Assembly: GCA_965224815.1 (NCBI GenBank)
Contig: CBDDAF010000003.1
Coordinates: 1,240,001-1,304,000, forward strand
Direction: 5' to 3'
Source: CAYPEL01 sp036479985
Lineage (GTDB): Bacteria > Pseudomonadota > Gammaproteobacteria > DSM-19610
Length of the DNA stretch: 64,000 bases
Part shown: in pieces, positions 26,493 to 36,300 of the stretch
Position numbering within the stretch: position 1 is the stretch's first letter
Layout of the letters: each line of letters opens with the position of its first letter
The notes under the pieces: generated by a model
Database searches by the model: none
The model's input: the letters and a program-made list of their open reading frames with translations, nothing else
Told to the model about the DNA's origin: nothing
Translations under genes and position numbers: made by a program

Positions 26493-27347
26493 ATGAAAAT
26501 TATTATCGTCAGTGGTTTATCAGGTTCTGGTAAATCTGTCGCACTCCACACCCTGGAGGACATTGGATACTACTGTGTCGATAATCTGCCTATCAGCATG
26601 CTTGAACGTTTTATCAACGAAATCAGTCAAGCTACAACGCCAGTAGAAGGCATTGCCGTCGGTATTGATGTGCGAAATCTGTCTGTACAAATTGAATATT
26701 TTGGTCAGGTATTGCATTCGCTGAATAGCCAGGACATCAAGTACCAGATTTTGTTTCTAAGATGTAACAACCAGACTCTGCTTAAACGCTTTAGCGAAAC
26801 ACGCCGCCGACATCCACTCAGCAATTCGCATACTTCTTTACAGGAAGCCATCAATACTGAACAGAAATTACTGGAACCGGTCGCTGGCGAGGCAGATTTG
26901 CTAATCGACACGAGTAATTCAAATGTGCACGAATTACGTGATTTAGTACGGCAAAGAATTGAATATAGCCAGGATAAAACCATGTCCCTGCTATTTGAGT
27001 CATTTGGTTACAAACGAGGCATTCCCAGCGATGCGGATTTTGTTTTCGATGCCCGTTGCCTACCAAACCCCTACTGGGATGAAAGCCTGCGTGATTTCAC
27101 CGGCCGGGATTCAGCGGTTATAAAATTCCTGGAAAAACAACCCCAGGTTATCGCAATGCATAAACAGCTAATGAATTTTCTTGAAGAATGGATCCCAGAA
27201 TTTTCACAAGCCAGTCACAGCTATTTAACCGTTGCAATTGGTTGCACGGGTGGCAAACACCGTTCAGTCTATCTGACTGAACAACTCGGCAGATATTTTA
27301 GAAAAGACTATCCAAACCTGGTTATCCGCCACCGGGACATTTCGTGA
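26493..27347 (+). CDS. rapZ: RNase adapter protein RapZ
   Basis: Nucleotide-binding regulator; in E. coli it guides RNase E to the GlmZ sRNA to control amino-sugar synthesis. The 284-residue protein has Walker A GLSGSGKS at residues 8-15, DNLP at about 31-34, and the C-terminal block VAIGCTGGKHRSVYLTEQL with conserved Cys and His. The length is normal. Its TGA stop overlaps a GTG that opens the EIIA remnant. Confidence 0.96.
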   Translation: MKIIIVSGLSGSGKSVALHTLEDIGYYCVDNLPISMLERFINEISQATTPVEGIAVGIDVRNLSVQIEYFGQVLHSLNSQDIKYQILFLRCNNQTLLKRFSETRRRHPLSNSHTSLQEAINTEQKLLEPVAGEADLLIDTSNSNVHELRDLVRQRIEYSQDKTMSLLFESFGYKRGIPSDADFVFDARCLPNPYWDESLRDFTGRDSAVIKFLEKQPQVIAMHKQLMNFLEEWIPEFSQASHSYLTVAIGCTGGKHRSVYLTEQLGRYFRKDYPNLVIRHRDIS

Positions 27348-27517
27348 GTACCGGCCTGCTCCAGGCTGCGATCCATATCCTGGGCCATCCTATGCTGGTA
27401 CGCTTGCAAAACTACTTTGGCTTGTCTCATGATGAGCCTACCGAAAAAGCTACCATTGATGGACGTCAGGGTGTCCAGACATGCGGGAAAAACAAGGCTC
27501 TTATCTATGCAAAATAA
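27344..27517 (+). pseudogene. Remnant of mannose-type PTS EIIA gene between rapZ and ptsH
   Basis: A 57-codon open frame starts with GTG overlapping the rapZ TGA and ends 11 bases inside ptsH. The product begins STGLLQAAIHILGH, like the helix after the active site in EIIA-Man proteins, then jumps to PMLVRLQNYFGLSHDEPTEK and TIDGRQGVQ, matching the C-terminal pattern (PMLVR-LNY...EKA...GR-GV) of this family. About 70 central residues and the N-terminal phospho-histidine are missing. Many gammaproteobacteria carry a full EIIA-Man gene exactly here. I read it as an internal-deletion remnant; whether it is still translated is open. Confidence 0.7.
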
Positions 27518-27776
27518 GACAGTTCTCATCGTCAACAAACTTGGCTTGCATGCACGTGCAGCCGCAAAGTTTGTCACCCTTGCCTCATCATTTGAAAGCG
27601 ATATTCAACTTGCCAAGAACAGCCAGCAGGTTAACGGTAAAAGCATCATGGGTGTCATGATGTTGGCCGCCTCCAAAGACACCGAACTCGAACTGACTGC
27701 AGATGGCTCTGATGAAACAACCGCCATTATAAAAATTTCCGAACTCATTGCCGACCGGTTTGGTGAGGACGAATGA
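27507..27776 (+). CDS. ptsH: Phosphocarrier protein HPr
   Basis: Small PTS phosphocarrier. The 89-residue protein has the catalytic His15 in NKLGLHARAAAKFV and the regulatory Ser46 in NGKSIMGVMML, the target of HprK. The start at 27507 follows AAGG at a normal distance. The preceding EIIA remnant overlaps it by 11 bases; the stop overlaps the ptsI start as ATGA. Confidence 0.96.
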   Translation: MQNKTVLIVNKLGLHARAAAKFVTLASSFESDIQLAKNSQQVNGKSIMGVMMLAASKDTELELTADGSDETTAIIKISELIADRFGEDE

Positions 27777-29512
27777 CACAGACCATTTCAGGTACCGGTA
27801 TATCACGCGGTATCGTTATTGGTCATCCCTACCGGCTGGAACAGGGACTGGTCGAAGCAATTGAAATATCTATTCCAACACAAAAACTTGAAGATGAAGT
27901 CTCCCGCTTCAGACGGGCTATTCGTCTCGCCCGCCAGCAACTGCGTGCCATTCGCAATAGCATTCCGCAAACCACCCGGGCAGATATTACTGATTTCATA
28001 GACACACACCTGCTGATGCTGGAAGACAGTATGTTAACCCTGGCACCGGTGGAATTGATTCGATCAAATCATTGCAATGCCGAATGGGCACTCAAATCAC
28101 AACGTGATGCGCTCGCCGCCGTATTTGATGAAATGGATGACCCCTATCTACGCACCCGGAAAGATGATGTTGATCACGTCGTTGATCGGATTATGCGTAT
28201 TCTGCTAAACCAGGAAACAATTGACAACGGCCTGCTGAAAAACACCCAGCTAAAAAACTCTATTGTTATCACCCGCGATATGACGCCTGCCGAAATGGTG
28301 TTATTACAACATCAGGGTATTGCTGGCTTTGTCACCGAATCAGGCGGGCCGCTTTCTCACACTGCCATCCTGGCGAGAAGCTTGGGAATACCGGCCATCT
28401 CCGGCGCACACTGTAACTTCGCCATTCACGAAGACGATATTCTGGTACTGGATGGTGATCAAGGACTGTTGGTCTGTGATGCCGATGAGGCGACACTTAA
28501 GTCTTATCGCCGCTTGCAACGCAAGGAACAAAAACGGCGTACCGAACTCAATCGTATCAAAGATGCACCGGCGACTACGCAGGATGGTATCCCTGTCAAA
28601 CTAAACGCAAATATTGAACTCAAAGAAGATATTCGTGCTGCACGGCGTTATTGTGCAGAAGGTATTGGACTCTACCGTACTGAATTTCTCTTCATGAACC
28701 GATCAGACCTGCCTGATGAGGAAGAACAGTTTCGACACTATTGTTCGGTTCTGAAATCATTAAAAGGAATTCCACTGACTATTCGCACTCTCGATCTGGG
28801 TGCTGACAAAGGATTCGGTGCGTTTTCTTCCCACAGCGATGCGGCAACCAATCCAGCCCTGGGACTAAGAGCAATTCGCCTGTGTTTGAAACACATGGAG
28901 TTATTCAAGCCGCAATTACGGGCTATTCTGCGTGCGTCCGCTAAAGGCCCCGTAAAATTAATGATTCCGATGCTATCAAGTGACGTGGAGTTGATGACCA
29001 CATTGGAATTGATCGAATCGATCAAACAGGAATTGACCGGACAAGGCATCGAATTTGATACCGCCATACAGATTGGCGGCATGATCGAGGTTCCGGCAGC
29101 CGCTTTGTCTGCCTCTTTATTTGCCCGTCACCTGGATTTTCTGTCAATTGGCACCAATGACCTGATTCAATATACGCTGGCAATTGACCGCATTGACGAC
29201 GAAGTCACCTATTTGTATAACCCGCTGCACCCGGCAGTCTTACGCCTGATTCAAATGACCATCGAAGCCGGAATAAGCAGTCAGGTGCCGGTCTCCATGT
29301 GCGGCGAAATGGCAGGCGACGAAAAATACACCCGCTTGCTGCTTGGTATGGGACTGACAGATTTCAGCATGCAACCCTCCTCACTGCTGGAAGTGAAAAA
29401 TGTCATTATTAATACGGATGTCTCTCAGTTGGACAAAGCCGTTCGCAAATTACTTATCTGCGATACAGCCGAAGAAATTCGGCTACATCTAAATAAAATA
29501 AACAGCCTGTAA
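27773..29512 (+). CDS. ptsI: PTS enzyme I (phosphoenolpyruvate-protein phosphotransferase)
   Basis: Transfers phosphate from PEP to HPr. The 579-residue protein has the phospho-His196 in GGPLSHTAILAR, the PEP-binding TIM barrel blocks LYRTEFLFM, LDLGADKG and MIEVPAAALSA, and the active-site Cys region VSMCGEMAGD. There is no N-terminal GAF domain, so it is EI rather than PtsP. No sugar permease is nearby, so the PTS here looks regulatory. It is translationally coupled to ptsH. Confidence 0.96.
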   Translation: MTQTISGTGISRGIVIGHPYRLEQGLVEAIEISIPTQKLEDEVSRFRRAIRLARQQLRAIRNSIPQTTRADITDFIDTHLLMLEDSMLTLAPVELIRSNHCNAEWALKSQRDALAAVFDEMDDPYLRTRKDDVDHVVDRIMRILLNQETIDNGLLKNTQLKNSIVITRDMTPAEMVLLQHQGIAGFVTESGGPLSHTAILARSLGIPAISGAHCNFAIHEDDILVLDGDQGLLVCDADEATLKSYRRLQRKEQKRRTELNRIKDAPATTQDGIPVKLNANIELKEDIRAARRYCAEGIGLYRTEFLFMNRSDLPDEEEQFRHYCSVLKSLKGIPLTIRTLDLGADKGFGAFSSHSDAATNPALGLRAIRLCLKHMELFKPQLRAILRASAKGPVKLMIPMLSSDVELMTTLELIESIKQELTGQGIEFDTAIQIGGMIEVPAAALSASLFARHLDFLSIGTNDLIQYTLAIDRIDDEVTYLYNPLHPAVLRLIQMTIEAGISSQVPVSMCGEMAGDEKYTRLLLGMGLTDFSMQPSSLLEVKNVIINTDVSQLDKAVRKLLICDTAEEIRLHLNKINSL

Positions 29513-29569
29513 CCAATAACCATATTTTTTCCTTTCCTGCAGGCTGCTACACTGCATACCCTCTTTAAT

Positions 29570-29595
29570 GGAACGACTGATTAATTCAGCGCTCC
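29570..29595. repeat. Possible solo terminal repeat of the REP/MITE element
   Basis: GGAACGACTGATTAATTCAG followed by CGCTCC is a near-palindrome that resembles the left and right ends of the REP-centred elements (GGAACCTCTGATTAA) joined directly, with no central hairpin. It lies in the ptsI-mgtE gap. It could be an internal-deletion derivative or a chance palindrome. Confidence 0.4.
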
Positions 29596-29622
29596 TTAAC
29601 TCACCGCAACCTGAGGCGTGTC

Positions 29623-30981
29623 ATGGTTGAAGCAGCCGAACAAAAAAATACTCAAAAACGTCTTGAAACCCTGAACGCGGCCCTTACTGGTGGCACTGCA
29701 GAGCAAATCAGACGTCTGATAGCTGATCTACATCCAGCAGAAATCGCCGATCTGGTGGAATCTTTGCCACCCGGTAAACGCGAACTGATATGGAAACTGG
29801 TCAACCAGAAAGAACGCGGTGAAGTCTTGCTGGAGGTCAACGACGAAGTCCGTTCCGGACTCATTGGTGAAATGGAAACCCACCAGCTGATTGCGGCAAC
29901 AGAAGGCCTGAACACTGACGACCTCGCTGATCTGGTGCAAAGCCTGCCAGGCGCTGTTATCCATGAATTGTTACAGTCTATGGATAAACAAAACCGGCAA
30001 CGTCTGGAAGCTGTATTGTCCTATCCAGAAGATACCGCCGGTGGTTTGATGGATCTGGACAGCATTACTGTCCGCGCCAATGTTACGCTGGATGTAGTGC
30101 TGCGCTATTTGCGCTTACGCGGTGAGATACCGGATCTAACAGACAGTCTTATCGTAGTTAACCGGCTTGACCGGTTTCAGGGATTACTGCCTCTAACTAC
30201 CTTACTAACCAGCAATCCGGAACTTTCTGTTGCCGAAGTAATGGATCAAACTACTGAAGGCATACCCGCAACCTTGCCTGATGTCGATGTCGCCCGCCTG
30301 TTCCAGGATCGCAACCTGGTCTCGGCACCGGTCATTAACGATGAAGGAAAGTTAGTTGGCCGGATTACCATTGATGATGTCGTCGACGTTATCCGTGATG
30401 AAGCTGACCATTCCTTAATGAGTATGGCCGGCCTCGATGAAGAGAGTGATATTTTCGCACCCGTCATTACCAGTGCAAAACGGCGCGCGCTCTGGCTGGG
30501 CGTTAACCTGGCAACGGCATTGATTGCCTCCTGGGTCATTGGCCTGTTTGAAAATACCATAGAAAAAGTTGTCGCACTGGCTGTGCTAATGCCCATTGTT
30601 GCCAGTATGGGTGGTATAGCAGGCAGCCAGACACTCACTATTATGATACGCGGTCTGGCACTTGGCCAGGTCGGGTCAAGCAATGCCCGTTCACTCATGC
30701 ACAAGGAGATTATGGTAAGTCTCATGAATGGCTTGATCTGGTCAGTGGTAGTCGCCCTGGTTGCCATGGCCTGGTTCCATGACACCAGTATTGGTCTGGT
30801 TATCGCTGCTGCCCTGATAATTAATCTTCTGTGTGCTGCACTTGCGGGCGTTACTATTCCATTATTCCTCAAGCGTGTCGGCATCGACCCGGCATTAGCG
30901 GGCACTGTTTTATTAACAACAGTTACCGATGTCGTCGGCTTTATGGCCTTTTTGGGTTTGGGCGCTATTTATTTGGTCTAG
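29623..30981 (+). CDS. mgtE: Magnesium transporter MgtE
   Basis: Mg2+ channel gated by cytoplasmic Mg2+. The 452-residue protein has an MgtE N domain (residues about 15-130), two CBS domains (YPEDTAGGLMDLDSITVRAN; later VAEVMDQTTEGIPATLPDVD and GRITIDDVVDVI) and five C-terminal membrane helices with the pore block MPIVASMGGIAGSQTLTIMI. The position after ptsI is common in gammaproteobacteria. The 110 bp leader shows no Mg riboswitch I can recognise. Confidence 0.96.
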   Translation: MVEAAEQKNTQKRLETLNAALTGGTAEQIRRLIADLHPAEIADLVESLPPGKRELIWKLVNQKERGEVLLEVNDEVRSGLIGEMETHQLIAATEGLNTDDLADLVQSLPGAVIHELLQSMDKQNRQRLEAVLSYPEDTAGGLMDLDSITVRANVTLDVVLRYLRLRGEIPDLTDSLIVVNRLDRFQGLLPLTTLLTSNPELSVAEVMDQTTEGIPATLPDVDVARLFQDRNLVSAPVINDEGKLVGRITIDDVVDVIRDEADHSLMSMAGLDEESDIFAPVITSAKRRALWLGVNLATALIASWVIGLFENTIEKVVALAVLMPIVASMGGIAGSQTLTIMIRGLALGQVGSSNARSLMHKEIMVSLMNGLIWSVVVALVAMAWFHDTSIGLVIAAALIINLLCAALAGVTIPLFLKRVGIDPALAGTVLLTTVTDVVGFMAFLGLGAIYLV

Positions 30982-31007
30982 AGTTTAGCTGTCAATATGT
31001 TAATTAT

Positions 31008-31096
31008 TCTCGCAGAGGCGCAGAGCACGCTAAGATAAGATAAAAGCTGTACAAAGCAATAGGTGTAATCTTTGCGTGCTCTGCGCCTCTGCGAGA
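31008..31096. repeat. 23 bp perfect inverted repeat between mgtE and the oxygenase gene
   Basis: TCTCGCAGAGGCGCAGAGCA (continuing to 31030) and its exact reverse complement at 31074-31096 flank a 43 bp spacer. It belongs to a widespread class of intergenic CGCAGAGGCGCAGAG-type repeats and lies between two convergent genes, where it may also serve as a bidirectional terminator. A cousin (CTCTCGCCAAGA type) lies at 43.99 kb. Confidence 0.85.
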
Positions 31097-31144
31097 GAGT
31101 GTTTTTAAAGAGTAGAAACAACCCAAACAGGTATAGCGGTTAAT

Positions 31145-31672
31145 TTACTTACGAATCCCAAAGTTCATCCCAATAGAAAGCCGTGTAGCGCCACTTTTAT
31201 TTTCTGTTACTTCATGCTGTATAACCGGCAGAAAAAAGACAAACATGCCCTCCCTGGGGGTTATGACTTTTTTCCCTTCGACACCTGTTAATACAAGATC
31301 ACCGGAATCTGGTGGTACCCGTATGTAATAAACAGCTGACACCAGCTCACCGTCTTCATCATGGCAATGCGGCAATGTGACCTGCCCTTGTTGCATTTCG
31401 TTAAACCAGAATCCTATCGACAAATCGGCATCCGAACGCCGTAAAAACCTGCCCGCGCCCTTGAGGGCAGAATCGAATACCGGCTTCAACGCCGGTATAT
31501 ACTCCCTATCTGTATAAATATTCTCATAACGACCTGAAAAATAATGCGAACGTTTTGTACCAGGTTGATCACAGGCTAATACAAACTGTTTCAAAATTTG
31601 TTCATTTATTTGCCGAAAATCTCCTGGCAGGTCAGTCGTTAAATACAAGCTGTGGTATTTTGGGCTAGCCAT
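31145..31672 (-). CDS. Putative 2OG-Fe(II) oxygenase
   Basis: A 175-residue protein resembling the small 2-oxoglutarate/Fe(II) oxygenase family with an HxH-type start of the jelly-roll: PHCHDEDGELVSAVYYIRVP, followed by SGDLVLTG, PREGMFVFFLP and the distal His in VIQHEVTENKSGATRLSIGMNF. The Arg after the distal His would bind 2-oxoglutarate. The substrate is unknown. I start at the ATG at 31672; a GTG two codons earlier is possible, and neither has a clear ribosome site. The gene stands alone, convergent with mgtE and divergent from darP. Confidence 0.75.
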   Translation of the reverse strand: MASPKYHSLYLTTDLPGDFRQINEQILKQFVLACDQPGTKRSHYFSGRYENIYTDREYIPALKPVFDSALKGAGRFLRRSDADLSIGFWFNEMQQGQVTLPHCHDEDGELVSAVYYIRVPPDSGDLVLTGVEGKKVITPREGMFVFFLPVIQHEVTENKSGATRLSIGMNFGIRK

Positions 31673-31767
31673 AATCACTGATTTCTAATTTATATAGTAC
31701 GACTATTTTAATATAGCCGAACGACAACGTATGATGTACTTTAAATTTCTTAACCTCAATATATGAA

Positions 31768-32250
31768 ATGCAGGACAACGACCTCCAAAGTAAAACTCAA
31801 CGTAAGCGTGACGCAGATGCTTTGCAAAAAATGGGCAAAGAATTAATCCCCCTTGCCGAATCTGACTGGAAACGGATGTGTTTGCCTGAAATACTGATTG
31901 AAGCCTTACATGAAGCTAAACGCATTCATTCCCATAACGCCCAAAAAAGGCATTTACAGTATATCGGAAAACTCATGCGTAATATCGATCCAGAACAAGC
32001 TCAACAATTTTTCAATACGCGCCAACAGGAAAAGAATGATGAGGTTGATAAACACCACCAACTGGAAGAATTACGCGACACACTAATTTCTGGCGGCGAG
32101 GAATCAGTTAATACATTTATTCAAGATTATCCGACCGGCAACAAAAAACAACTCAACCATTTTGTACGGCAGGCTAATCGGGAACGTGAGGCTGGGCATC
32201 CGCCAAAATCCGCGCGGGCTTTATTCCGTTATCTGAAAACTATTACTTGA
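31768..32250 (+). CDS. darP: Dual-action ribosomal maturation protein DarP (YjgA)
   Basis: A 160-residue helical protein of the YjgA family, which associates with 50S precursors. Family features are KTQRKRDADALQKMGKELI at the N-terminus, LIEALHEAKRIHSHNAQKRH, LQYIGKLMRNID, and the C-terminus with RQANRERE, RALFRYL. The length is close to the family average. It is often next to pmbA/tldD; neither is in this window. Confidence 0.92.
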   Translation: MQDNDLQSKTQRKRDADALQKMGKELIPLAESDWKRMCLPEILIEALHEAKRIHSHNAQKRHLQYIGKLMRNIDPEQAQQFFNTRQQEKNDEVDKHHQLEELRDTLISGGEESVNTFIQDYPTGNKKQLNHFVRQANREREAGHPPKSARALFRYLKTIT

Positions 32251-32286
32251 AATTATAATCAGCACAATTTTGGAGGTGGAATTTTA

Positions 32287-32419
32287 AGGCGCCTCTGACT
32301 AATTCAAGCATCTTGTCATTGTGAACCATGAATATTCTGTTGGAGCGGCTTTAGCCGTGATAGGGCGCGACGCATTCATCGCGGCTAAAGTCGCTCCTAC
32401 AGATTCTCGCTAAGTAAAA
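32287..32419 (-). repeat. REP-centred MITE-like element, copy 4
   Basis: The hairpin is at 32336-32403 with slightly diverged arms (TCTGTTGGAGCGGCTTTAGC). The left long arm contains GCATCTTGTCATTGTGAACC and begins AAGGCGCCTCTGACTAATT, a good terminal repeat. The right short arm (GATTCTCGCTAAGTAAAACT) runs up to the stop codon of the amidase gene (32420). Same orientation as copy 3. Confidence 0.82.
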
Positions 32420-33241
32420 CTATACCCGGCAAGTAATATTACGATGTTCCAGACAGGGGAAAGAGCGCCGAATACTTTTTAAACGTTCCATATCCAGACC
32501 CACACAAACCACGCCTGAACCACTGGGCAGCTGATCCTGTATTTTTCCCCAGGGGCCTACTATCATGCTATGGCCATAGGTTTCTCGTCCGTTAATATGA
32601 TAACCGCCCTGTGCGGCAGCCAGCACGTAACACTGGTTCTCTATCGCTCTGGCACGCACCAGCTGTTCCCAATGGGCTTGTCCGGTTAGTGCCGTAAAGG
32701 CAGAAGGAATAGCCACAATTTCCATTCCTGCATCTATCATGGTACGGAACATTTCAGGAAAACGTAAGTCGTAGCACACCGCAAGCCCTAACTTGCCGAA
32801 GGGTGTATCGGTGACAATTACTTGCTCACCAGACTCGATAGTATCTGACTCCGTATACCGTTCGTCACTATCGACTACTGCAACATCAAATAGATGAATT
32901 TTATCATATCGCGCAATCTGCTTACCTTTATCATCAATTAATAAACAAGCGGCTCGTATTTTCTTATCACTCGTTGAAGCTAACGGAATCGTTCCGCCAA
33001 CCAACCAGACACTATGCTTTAATGCTTGCTTAAAAAGAAATTCCTGGATTGGCCCGCCAGAATCATTTTCACGAATTGCAACTTTGTCAGCCTCATTTAA
33101 ACCAACTATTGCAAAATTTTCTGGCAATACTACTAGCCTCGCACCCTTCTGGGCAGCCATACTAATTAAGCGTTCGGCTTCTAGTAAATTTGCGGCTACG
33201 TTAGGGCCAGAAGCCATTTGGATACATGCAACACGGTTCAT
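32420..33241 (-). CDS. Carbon-nitrogen hydrolase (Nit family amidase)
   Basis: Nitrilase-superfamily amidase; the closest characterised type is Nit1/deaminated glutathione amidase, but the substrate is not proven here. The 273-residue protein has the catalytic triad Glu41 (VVLPENFAIVG), Lys114 (RYDKIHLFDV) and Cys156 (LAVCYDLRFPEMFR). A position downstream of yhdP is common in gammaproteobacteria. The gap to yhdP is 87 bp. Confidence 0.9.
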   Translation of the reverse strand: MNRVACIQMASGPNVAANLLEAERLISMAAQKGARLVVLPENFAIVGLNEADKVAIRENDSGGPIQEFLFKQALKHSVWLVGGTIPLASTSDKKIRAACLLIDDKGKQIARYDKIHLFDVAVVDSDERYTESDTIESGEQVIVTDTPFGKLGLAVCYDLRFPEMFRTMIDAGMEIVAIPSAFTALTGQAHWEQLVRARAIENQCYVLAAAQGGYHINGRETYGHSMIVGPWGKIQDQLPSGSGVVCVGLDMERLKSIRRSFPCLEHRNITCRV

Positions 33242-33328
33242 GATATTACCCTGGAGGAAAACATTAAAATTGCACCAATTAAAGTCAGCGCCAATATAAA
33301 ACTTTTATCACATGCTCCCTTAAGCATT

Positions 33329-36300
33329 CTACTCATCATCATAGTGTGAATCATCACTAATATCTTCTGGCTGCACAAATCGGGTATATTGCGGATCTTT
33401 CCAGCTACCAGTGACCTGATACTCTATTTTAGACATTTCATCCACCTGATCCCCCAACAATCGTTCTGCCAGCAACACTGCTGCGCCGACACCCGGATTG
33501 ACAGCAATGGCGCCAGCAATAGGTAATGCTGACGCAAGATGCGGTATCACGGAAACAAGTTCATCATAGTCCTGATCGACAAGCCCAGTCCGCCCGACAA
33601 TGCCAATATCGGCCGCCGGGCCATAAATTTTAAGATCCCTCGTAAAGGCATTACCATCATTAAACAGAAACTTCCCTTCCAGTTTGTCAAAGCTATAGCC
33701 TTTTTTAAATATATCACTAAAATCGAGAAACAAGCGGCGAGGAATCGATTGCAAACTTAACAAACCAAGTAAACGACCGGCACCTGTCTCAACATCTTTT
33801 AATCGGCCACGACCAATTTTTAATACTAACTCGCCCTGCATATTTTTTAGCGAAAAATCTGCCGGCGATCCTGGCCATGCAGCAGTTACAGTCCCGCTAA
33901 GTTTGCCATTTTCAATCGCATCATTGTCCCCAAACATACCCAGCAACTCTTCCAGACTGCCATCTGTAATTTCCATTTTTAATCGTGTGGACTGTACTTC
34001 TCCTGTATCTTTCCATTGCCCATTTGCAGTAATTGCTAGAGCACTGGAAGTTAACTGCAGTTGCTTAATGTCAATACCATCGCTTACTGAAGATGTCTTT
34101 AATAGAAGCTTTCCCAGGTCAGTTTCGCCCCAGTGTAAATCGTCAATTGAAATTGATAATTCCGGCACAATATGAATATCAGCTTTTTTCTGTTCAGTTT
34201 TCCGCCTTAATACTTTGGCTGGAGGATTCACATACAAACGTTCAAGACTCGCATTCACATCTTGTAATTCACCTGACTCACCAAATATTAATTGCAAACT
34301 ACCCTCGGCAGAATCACCAGAAAGCATCAAATCCCAGGGCGCTGAAAATATTGATTCAATATAAACATCCTGCACACTGACATCAAATAACGATACACGG
34401 TCGGCCTGTAATTTGAAGGTTAATGGTGGGAAACTACCAGACTGCGCTGAGACACCGGTAAATAAATCCGCCCATTCTAGCGGCTTAATGTCAGACACCC
34501 GGCCAGCAAGATGTAGTTTATTCTTTTCAGGAAGCTGAGGTTTACCCTCACCAAAGATAACCTCACCTGCAACCAACTCACCCGCTTCATTTCTGGAGAA
34601 AATAGCACTGGCATAATCACCGTACTGTATAGTCACAGGCACACCTGAACTGGTATCCGGATTCCATTCAACAGTCATCGGCACAGAGTTTTCTGATTGC
34701 TTACTAAAGGGTACAGGCAGCGTTGAAGTTATACCCTGTAAATCCGAATCAAGACGAAGCTTGAAATCTGTTTTACCTTTTTTCTGCTCAGGCATAAAAT
34801 ACAAGCGCGTTCGCCACTCAGAATTACCCGCTAAATGATTAGCAAACTGCCAACCATTAGATTGCGCCCACTCAATTAATTGCAATGGCCCCTGTATATC
34901 CAAAACTGTCGCACTCATATTATCAGCTTTGTCCGCCTGATAAAGCGCAACAGAAACTGGTGCACCATACAAACGCGCCCGCACACCGCTAGCAGATAAC
35001 GCCTGCTCATTAAAGTGCAATTTACCCTTAATTGAAGACAGGTCAAACAAGCCCTGCGTGCTTTTGATGCTATTATTTTTGAAATAAACATCACCACTGA
35101 CCCGCACAGGACCCAATTTATCTATAAGGGGAATTTTCAGATTAATATCTAATCCGGATTTACCACGTGTATTAACTGAACTTATTAATTCTCCAAATTG
35201 ATCCTTGAGTGGTGTGGCCAACACATATGCCAGCATGCCAGACAAATTGTCGCTTGCAGTACCGGTAATCTTCAAAACAGGATTTACCAGATTATCAATC
35301 TTTGCAATCGTGTTACTGACAGTTGCACGCATAAGTTTTGCATGTGTTGCCCGTATCGTCATTGACCGGCCGAAGAACTGGGCGTGCCCTTCTAACTCTT
35401 CCAGCTTGCCCCACTCAGGACTGTAATCCAGAACTGCCTGTTCAATATCAAAATCAGCCTGAAATACCCCCTCATTATTATCAAAAGGCATTTGATCAAT
35501 CCGGCCCTGAAATAACAGCCTGGGATTTTTAGCTTTTCCAGATACCAATGCCTCATTAAGCCAAGCCACAAGATTTGGAGCCATCACTCCAGCTGGCAAA
35601 TAATTCTGAACATTTTTCAGGTCAATCTCATTAAACACTACCTGCATGTCCAACACAGGAGCCGACTCTGAATACACCCAATCGAGACGGCTTCTCGCTT
35701 GCAATTGAGTACCATCAAATGCTGCAAGTTTTAATTGCGGCGTATCGATCAATAGACGATCCGAATAACGCCGCCAATTTATTTCACCTGCGGCTTCTGT
35801 CAATATCAGTGGCTCGTTGAAAATTGCCGGCGCCAGCACAACCAACGACTCTGAATCAAGCTTCAGTTGTCCTTGTTGCATATTTCCTTCAAGACTACCT
35901 GCAAGACCGGAAACACCCGGCACATTATCTGATGCCTGCAACGAAAGATCCGTGAAATTCGTGCGTACTGAAATCTGCGGTACATCAAAACCATCAGCTA
36001 CCCGGGCATCCAGTTCGAAGTTATTCAGAAAACCACCGGGTTCAAATCGGTTGATCCAGTTACGCGCATTAACATCCACAAAAGAAAACCGGGAGGCAAT
36101 CAGGCCCAACTCTTCAATCGGTACCAGGCTAGCTGATAACTTTAATCCACGGTTGGCATTGTTCCAATTTGCCGCCAGAACCATCCCGGACCAGTCGGCA
36201 TATTCATTCCGATATAGGCCAACCTCATCTGCATTAATCCACCAGCCTTCATCTGTTTTAAACCATGCAAAACGGCCCTTCAGATTTGCAAGTTGATAAG

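Noticed and set aside
27308..27577. 89-codon frame on the minus strand across the rapZ-ptsH junction
   Set aside because: It is antisense to ptsH coding and shows no domain or ribosome site; the plus-strand frame matches the EIIA-Man pattern expected at this locus.
30246..30905. 219-codon frame antisense to mgtE
   Set aside because: mgtE is full length with all domains; the antisense frame is low complexity (Ser/Thr/Arg-rich), as expected for a shadow.
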